From Asterella californica (taxonomy: Eukaryota > Streptophyta > Marchantiopsida > Marchantiales > Aytoniaceae), in NCBI GenBank assembly GCA_036924285.1, contig JAYKYS010000001.1, positions 27,155,501 to 27,219,500 on the forward strand: 64,000 nucleotides of DNA. Reading direction: 5' to 3'. Made by a program: the position numbers and the translations under genes. Below are positions 58,503-64,000 of this stretch, piece by piece; within the stretch, counting starts at the first letter, position 1; every line of letters starts with the position of its first letter. Under the pieces are notes generated by a model. The model saw only the letters and a program-made list of their open reading frames with translations, ran no database searches and had not been told where the DNA came from.

Positions 58503-60470
58503 GAACGCGGCTTGTCCAGGTTTTAACAAGTGCGGCCTTCTTTCGCTCCAGACCGGATTGTGCCTAGGTGAAGGAAGGCCTATATTTAACTTCATTTGAG
58601 GCTTGCATGTCAGGCTAAGGAAGCGTATACTATGTGCAGAGAGTGAGAGTGAGAGAGAGGAAGAGTGGGACGCTTGAAGGAACGTCTGCATCTGATATAC
58701 GAGATCAACATTGCCTTAATATAGACAAGTGCCAGTAGGCCAATGCTTACTGGAGGCATCTGAATTAGCAGCTTATTGCTACAGTTCTGCAGTGCCGTTG
58801 CACTACTGGTCGGGGTTTCATCCTCAAATTGCTTGGGCAGTGATGCAAGTTGAGGTATTGAGCTTCTCGTCCTTCCACAAGTGCATCGGATAGTAACTGA
58901 TGGCGTCGCGTTTCTGAGGACAAAGTTTGACTCCAGTGCTGACCTCCACCACAGGATTGGGGTCGTAGATAACAGCTTGGGACGTCTCGTTTCTAAGTCG
59001 AGTCTCACCCTCTCCGTAAGAAGTGTAGCTTGTAGATTGTACTAAGTTCCTTTACCAGGTGGGCCAATCTTATTAGGGGATGGGGCAGCAGCGGTGAGGT
59101 TGGCTTTCGAGTAAATGGTCGGTTCTTGTCAGGAATTTGCTCAAACCGAGCCATTAACTCTTAAAGAAGGTCGAGTTGGAGCTGACCAGAGCCTCAGTGG
59201 TTACATCTCGGAAGAGAAGATCATGGCAGTGCGAGTCTTTGACTGGAGGTATGTAAGGGAGCTATGCAAGGCAAGTCGATACTTGACTTCTCAACTATTT
59301 AGAGAACCACGTTGAAATGTGGAGGACCATTTAAAGATCTGCACTTCGTTGCATGTGGTCATGTAGGCAGAAATTGATTTCATTTTCCATGGACGTTCAA
59401 GGGAACTCCTTATATTCCTTAGGAAGTCACTATGCTCAGGAGGGTATCTTTCGGTCTTGTACTCGTGACAGTTGGGCTGCAGATGCAGTGACCTCGTTAC
59501 AGTTCATGGCGTACTTGGCTGATGTTCGTCTGTTTCCCCGGTTTCAGCACATTAAGGAGACTGTTCCTCAAGCTTCCAGTGACAAATGGTTACAGTTGTC
59601 ACAGCTGCTTGCTTTAGGAAGGCTGGCTGGTTGTATGAGTATTTGTTAAACAGTTGTGCTCTGTTGTCCCCACATTTGTGACACGTAGGACTGATCATTT
59701 TGAAGAACAAGTTGAGACACCTTTAGGTTCGAGAACGAAAGGCTGCAGTCAGGCCTGTCGCCATGATGAACTCGTCCAATGCATACCTGCCTTTGTGGCG
59801 GTCAATAAATGCACTGTCGGTAGACATTGCGTTCGATCACGTAAGACAGGAGGAGTTCACCAAAACAGTTGAGTTGTTCGTGTGCCACGTTGAGGTAGAT
59901 GGAGATGCTCGAGCGAGTGGTAGGATTCGTCGCAGCTACGTTTAGGAAATAAGCGCAAAGCAGGCATTTTGTAGGGTTTTATGGAAAGGCGCTCCCAAGC
60001 AGAGCCCAGTCCTCCATTTTGTTAGATCAGGCATGCTGACTAAGGTAGCAGCACTTAAAACCAATGACAGGTTCGACTTTAGGATGACTCACTTGAACAT
60101 AGGAAGTATCTGAACATTTTATTTGAAACCTGTAAGACGTTCGCTTTGCTACCACTGTCGGCGTAAGCTCTCCTCAACCTTGTCTGGCATCGGGTGCTAT
60201 ATTCATCCTTGGATTTTGTCAGTAGGGACGAAAGAGTGATGAGGTTTTGGAGCTGTGGCAGCATCTGATCGACATATCCGTGGGGTGAGAGGTGTGTTCT
60301 TTCAGGACATGACAGTGAAAGGTTCACTGGAATACTGTGGAAGGTTATCAATGGAACGTAGCTCGATTTCATGAATCTAGGATCTGCAGGCGGATAGTGC
60401 TCAAAGAACAATGCTGGCAGTAGTGAGGGAGTTGAGAGATGCGGACGTAATGGCTCGAGTCGTATCCTCG
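58503..60470. other. Downstream region of the DHHC gene; no further gene supported
   Basis: It probably includes the 3' untranslated region. AATAAA occurs at about 59809, rather distant. Plus-strand open pieces at 59115-59315, 59353-59649 and 59654-59945 follow one another and have fairly protein-like composition, but show no motif and no linking splice sites that I can defend. A lineage-specific gene or long UTR cannot be told apart. Confidence 0.35.
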
Positions 60471-60479
60471 CGCGCAGAA

Positions 60480-60593
60480 GCGGGAACTGGAAGTGGTCAG
60501 CTTCCAGTTCCCGCTTAAGCGAAAGAAGATAAGAGTGCGGGAACTGGAAGTGGTCAGCTTCCAATTCCCGCTTAAGCGAAAGAAGATAAGAGT
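60480..60593. repeat. 57-bp tandem repeat, each unit a hairpin
   Basis: Units 60480-60536 and 60537-60593 differ at one base. Each begins with GCGGGAACTGGAAG, a 7-base loop TGGTCAG and CTTCCAGTTCCCGC (perfect 14-bp arms in unit 1), followed by TTAAGCGAAAGAAGATAAGA. Confidence 0.92.
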
Positions 60594-60599
60594 CTAATG

Positions 60600-63260
60600 A
60601 TAAAACTTTTCACACCACGAGCAATCAGTCCTTCAAGGTGAACTGCCGCTGTTACCTGTGAAAGGGATTTCAGAGAACCTTAGTACGACAACTACGATGA
60701 GAGTAGGGTGCACCTGCCAGCCGTTTCTCGCCAGAGACACGCACAGCAGCGCTCGGGAAGTTGGCTCATAAGTCGAGTATGTTCGGTAACTCCGAAGCAA
60801 CAAATTTTGGATCAGCAAACTTCCGGGAGTTGGTGAACACAGACGGATGCTTTCGTTCGTGTGGTTGACATACGAAAACCGCTTTTTGGACCTGGAGGTA
60901 TCTCCCGAACCTTTATATCTTGGGTCGGCGGTCGACTTTCGTAGATTGTTTCTAGAAGCAATTTGGCATTTTCGAAGCTATGTATCTTGGCCAGCTAGTT
61001 AAGTCTGAAGATAATGAATAGTACATGGAGCAGTAAACGTGTGTGTAAAACAAGTAAACAAGTAAGCATGTCTTGTTCCATCAGTAAGAAAAATCCAGAG
61101 CGAGTTTATCCTTTTACTTGTGATGCATTACTTGCTTTGAGACCCGGTTTTTCCATACTCTTTTTACTGTTTTCTTTGGAATCGTATATATTCGATCTTG
61201 TTTTTTAGCTTGGTGGAAATACCCGGAAGACCGACTACCTTTTATCCGAGAAGCTGAGAACTATGAAGCTTCATAATTGATATACTGCCCTAGGATTTCT
61301 CGTTCTGTACCTCTTTGCCTTTTAGACGATTGGTTCATGAACTGCCGTAGTCCATACATTGATTGGTTGAACGCGTAAATGTTGTCTGTTCCACGACTTT
61401 AAAACCAGAAAACAACCTTTCAGTTCCATAAGTACATGAGGATCTAAGTTGACTTTCTCTTTGGAATGTATACATAAGTCAAGTCATACAAGTCAAGTCA
61501 TACATAATTTTTGTGGTCATTGTGTCTTCTATTGAGGAGGAAGGTAGTAGGAACGAAACGTGAGAAATGATAAAGGTGGTGAAGTGAAAATTCAAATTGA
61601 GTTTTTCTTGAGTTTTCTTTGTAGATCTGAGAGTATAGAGTAGGAGTGATAAAATGAGAGTATGTGGTATGATGATTGTAAAAATGATATTGGTGGGTGG
61701 TTCGGTAAGTTGTTAGATACAGGAGGTGGTTTTAATCACATTCGCTCTGGATACGATGATTTCGAGAAATAATTTTATCGTTCTTTCATATGCTCTTTGA
61801 CGCGTATGAAGAGGTAATCATGGCAGCAATAGAGACAAACTATATTACGATAAAAAGGACAAGATCAGTTTAATAAGACAAACATATGTAAAGTTATAAT
61901 TTCAAAGAGATAGATAAAGTTTCACGTTGTGTTCGAATCGGTGGAGTCCGATTTTTATTCCAGAATAAACAAGCATTTCAAGCCACTGGTGAGTACCAAC
62001 GAGTGTTATGTGCGAATTTGCATTTATGGTTACAACATGCAAATAGATGCTCCGATGCGAAGAAAAGGAGAAATGTACTAGAGACTGGAGAACGAGAACA
62101 AACAGGTGAATTTAAAATCATTTTCAGTTATTTGAGTTCACCTAGCGTAGTAACCTTGTTGTTGCAATAGAATGTGGAAATGATTAAAACAGATTCTTTG
62201 TTTGAGAACGAGAAATTCGAAGTTGGTGCTTCACCTCGTGAGGTAAAAAGAGTTTCAATTGTGAGTTTGTGGTCATGCAATGAAGTATGCTTGAGTTGAT
62301 CTATTCGAAGATACAGACGAGAGATAAGGAGAATGTTCGAAAGGAAATGGAGCAATTAGCAAACAGATGTTCAATTGTGTCGCTATTGAAGAGTTTAATG
62401 CCAACGTGAAAAAAAACAGAAATCTACAAAATCACTGTCTGTAATCTTGATTACTCACGCCTTGGACACTTGCATAAGAGGAGGAGATCATGTCAAAACT
62501 AGAAAACACTTGTTATATTCATATACAATCATGTTGAATTAGACCACAATATCGCAGTTAACACATTAGTTAGTGATCCAGACATTCACTTTTTAAGTGA
62601 ACCACTTACCATGTGACTTTGGAATATGTAAGAGAGTATATGACATTGTCCAAGGAGGATAGAGTAGGCCATTTTTGGCGATTTCTGTCTTCTCTAGACA
62701 AATTCAAGAATTTGATGTTAACTCGATTATGGAATGTGTGTCTTGGACTTGCAGTGGAATTTTCAAAAGAGTGTTCGTTTATTTTTATCTCACATGACAT
62801 GCTCTACAGTACGAGCAGAAGGTCATAACCTTGGACTTCTACCTTACAAAAATAAAATGCATCATTCAAAGATCTTCTCGAACAGTTATTCAGACGAAAA
62901 TAGTCAGTCTATTATCTTATGCTTTGTAGCGGTAGCCAGCAGCGGTGAAGACACTTGGACATGAACCGTGCTGAAGAGTTTATTGCAGAAATGATCATGT
63001 ATGTAAATGTAGACATTAATATTTACTAGAATAAAAAAGCTCAACCATTAATAGTTACTTGAACTTCTTTCATGCATAGACAAGATTCTTGAATTCACTT
63101 TTCAAGTTGTTTTTTATAATATTCCTTCAAATTTGGTTGTAGATATCCACATAATGACCATGTACTGACTCGGTTAATATTATCTTCACTGCATTCATCA
63201 TATTTTTACATCTTTACCCAGGAGAATGACTATTTGTTTCTAGAGGTAGACATAACTTGT
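60600..63260. other. AT-rich non-coding region
   Basis: I see no gene, RNA gene or organised repeat apart from a two-copy AAGTCAAGTCATAC tandem at about 61482. Confidence 0.45.
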
Positions 63261-63261
63261 A

Positions 63262-63299
63262 CACAGATAATCTTCAGAGTTACAGATAATCTTCAGAGT
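63262..63299. repeat. Two-copy 19-bp tandem repeat
   Basis: CAGATAATCTTCAGAGTTA is repeated in tandem immediately before the 63301 direct repeat. Confidence 0.85.
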
Positions 63300-63300
63300 T

Positions 63301-63797
63301 GTCGTGCGCATACACATCGTTACACAACATACATCGCTGTCTGAGGTACATCACACACATAACACATGGACGATGTCATACACATACACAAATGTATCAC
63401 AATGATAACATGATATGCACTTCACTATGCCAACCGGCACTAGACAATCACTACAGTCGAGCCAAATCCACTCTGTGCTCGCAGAGAATCCAGATCTCAC
63501 TCGCAAGACTACCCATCATAGCCAGGAGCTTGAAGGCTCAACTTGAAGAACAGAGGTCTCCAAGCTCTACCTGCGAATTATACCCCTTGTGGGTACTCCC
63601 ACCAACTTGCCCTAACTGCACTAACGGTCTTATCAAGATTTCTTCACTTCGCACTCGGTCAACCTAGTTGAGTAGCCAAACTGACGTGACAGCTGTCGTG
63701 CGCATACACATCGCTACACAACAGACATCGTTGTCAGAGATACATCACACACACACAACACATGGACGATGTCATACACATACACAAGTGTATCACT
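63301..63797. repeat. Pair of ~100-bp direct repeats, 394 bp apart
   Basis: 63301-63399 and 63695-63797 both read GTCGTGCGCATACACATCG, ACATCGNTGTC, ACATGGACGATGTCATACAC and GTGTATCAC, with about 90 percent identity. Sequence beyond the second copy (GGATCAGGAGACCGGGTGTT at about 63884) resembles a polypurine tract followed by a TGTTACA LTR start. This may therefore be the internal edge of another LTR retrotransposon that continues past the window. The open frame between the repeats has no motif. Confidence 0.55.
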
Positions 63798-64000
63798 ATC
63801 GCTCCCTTAACTGACGATTAGGTCCCTCTAACTCAAGATAGCTCCATATCCCAACTACGAGGTATACACCTTCATGGGTGCAAGGATCAGGAGACCGGGT
63901 GTTACATTGCCCCATCGTTAGTCACCTGTCTGCAATCCATATCACGCAAAGATCTAATCGGCTATCCCTGCTATATACATCGAGGACAAACCCACCATCC

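Overview
The window looks like nuclear DNA of a land plant. A bryophyte, probably a liverwort, is my best guess, but the sequence alone does not prove it. The evidence: two intron-bearing host genes have closest remembered relatives in plants, namely a DHHC protein S-acyltransferase with the plant signature around its zinc domain and a plant-type CHID1-like GH18 protein. There is a telo-box of the plant telomere type (AAACCCTA). Long AT-rich intergenic DNA is packed with transposon remains. I see no bacterial operons, rRNA genes or CRISPR arrays.

Layout. 1-19.1 kb is a nest of mobile DNA. A degenerate array of AGTGCGATC-type repeats (1-850) is followed by a decayed PIF/Harbinger transposase (minus strand, 902-2251). 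A nearly intact, young Ty3/gypsy LTR retrotransposon (4380-13321, 4-bp target duplication CCGT) sits next. Then come two more AGTGCGATC-type arrays (14.68-14.97 and 17.03-17.91 kb), an unrecognised coding region (15.17-15.98 kb) and a broken Myb/SANT-like gene of the kind that accompanies Harbinger transposases (18.0-19.05 kb). 19.1-25.6 kb is mostly non-coding and includes a possible 3.3-kb element bounded by inverted similar ends.

25.6-28.6 kb and 42.2-44.6 kb each hold a copy of an unusual element encoding a Rep-like HUH endonuclease (HLH motif, then a YxxK motif). I identify these as replitron-like transposons. Both copies are broken, each by a different single-base frameshift plus an in-frame TAG. 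Between them lie the CHID1-like host gene (29.1-32.6 kb, minus strand, 8 exons), a stretch of possible organelle-derived or repeat DNA (33.8-35.1 kb), decayed minus-strand reading frames (35.1-36.1 kb), a perfect 134-bp tandem duplication, and a family of hairpin-forming AT-rich short repeats (40.3-41.4 kb).

44.6-55.4 kb is again largely non-coding, with a perfect 27-bp-arm hairpin, a tandem 64-76-bp repeat and a tRNA-derived SINE. The DHHC acyltransferase gene occupies 55.5-58.5 kb (plus strand, 5 coding exons), preceded by a GC-rich leader region with a (GA)n tract. The last 5 kb holds hairpin tandem repeats and a pair of ~100-bp direct repeats but no gene I can support.

The two host genes look intact. 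All transposon genes are damaged apart from the gag frame of the gypsy element, so this is best read as two small housekeeping-type genes in a transposon-rich neighbourhood. The replitron-like pair is the most interesting content.
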